Below, piece by piece: positions 63,970-64,000 of a DNA stretch of 64,000 nucleotides; the stretch's first letter is position 1, and the number at the start of each line of letters is the position of its first letter. Below the pieces are notes generated by a model, which ran no database searches, had not been told where the DNA came from, and saw only the letters and a program-made list of their open reading frames with translations. Source of the DNA: Calothrix sp. PCC 7103. Its GTDB lineage: Bacteria > Cyanobacteriota > Cyanobacteriia > Cyanobacteriales > Nostocaceae. The position numbers were made by a program, and so were the translations under genes. The DNA lies in NCBI RefSeq assembly GCF_000331305.1, contig NZ_KB217478.1, forward strand, positions 1,270,564-1,334,563, read 5' to 3'.

Positions 63970-64000
63970 ATGAGTTGGACTAAAGTTCTGGCACAAGACG
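63970..64000 (+). CDS. First codons of a gene running off the window
   Basis: GAGAGGAACC precedes an ATG at 63970, then SWTKVLAQD. From memory, cyanobacterial Rieske-type [2Fe-2S] proteins often start this way, but ten residues cannot settle it. Confidence 0.3.
   Translation, partial: MSWTKVLAQD

Noticed and set aside
1-64000. CRISPR arrays, tRNA and rRNA genes
   Set aside because: No regularly spaced repeats with unique spacers, no cloverleaf with GGTTCGAATCC-type arm and no rRNA core were recognised by eye.

Overview
The window looks like the low-GC genome of a filamentous, probably heterocyst-forming cyanobacterium (Nostocales; Calothrix, Rivularia or Scytonema-like). The lineage call rests on a five-gene pix/ptx-type phototaxis operon with cyanobacteriochrome-like GAF domains, LdpA, a Ycf45-like R3H ATPase, DUF3110 and DUF4336 proteins, an HstK-type Ser/Thr-His kinase, many two-component proteins and several dispersed palindromic repeat families. 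The usual cyanobacterial HIP1 octamer GCGATCGC was not seen. GGCGCC takes its place, with about 80 copies by eye between 6.5 and 64 kb (roughly one per 0.7 kb, about 25 times a simple base-composition expectation).

Positions 1 to about 6545 are foreign to the rest. The DNA is rich in CTAG, GTAC and CTA codons, has one GGCGCC, and carries short genes of unknown function, three ribbon-helix-helix (RHH) regulators, and the 5' part of a primase/ATPase resembling cyanobacterial plasmid replication proteins. Five of its genes share an upstream box, GTTTACNNNTTANTAGTA, and two regulators sit beside clusters of their own inverted-repeat sites. It is probably an integrated or junction copy of a plasmid-like element. 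Its composition stops within a few bases of the start codon of a chromosomal DUF4336 gene.

From 6.5 to 10 kb: DUF4336 protein, a cobalamin riboswitch ahead of a DUF1636 cysteine-rich protein, a 360-nt highly structured RNA that looks like an orphan HEARO/omega RNA without an IscB-type gene, and RsgA. From 10.2 to 20.6 kb, on the minus strand: PixG-, PixH-, PixI-, PixJ- and PixL-like genes, where light-sensing GAF domains on a soluble methyl-accepting protein would feed a hybrid CheA. From 21 to 36 kb: murQ, a DUF3110 protein, a TamB-like envelope protein, a cyclic-nucleotide-domain histidine kinase and a giant HstK-type kinase. From 36 to 39 kb: a convergent pair, a ScyA-like ThDP enzyme and a KAS III-like enzyme lacking the usual active-site His, possibly a small biosynthetic module. 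From 39.5 to 45 kb: a MocA-like nucleotidyltransferase, two sensor kinases and decayed remains of a response regulator and a kinase.

From 44.7 to 54 kb: pentapeptide-repeat protein, glycogen-debranching-type glucosidase, SLH/fasciclin outer-membrane protein, a Phd/PIN toxin-antitoxin pair, fasciclin lipoprotein, VOC protein, and a serine-recombinase-like protein whose nucleophile seems lost, followed by a 226-bp MITE inserted in a REP-like hairpin. From 54.5 to 64 kb: Ycf45/R3H ATPase, LdpA with a palindromic repeat translated in frame, two response-regulator proteins with near-duplicate receivers, an ABC-2 permease, and a truncated Hsp20 gene abutting an ABC ATPase gene. The window ends at the first codons of another gene. 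No tRNA, rRNA or CRISPR array was found.
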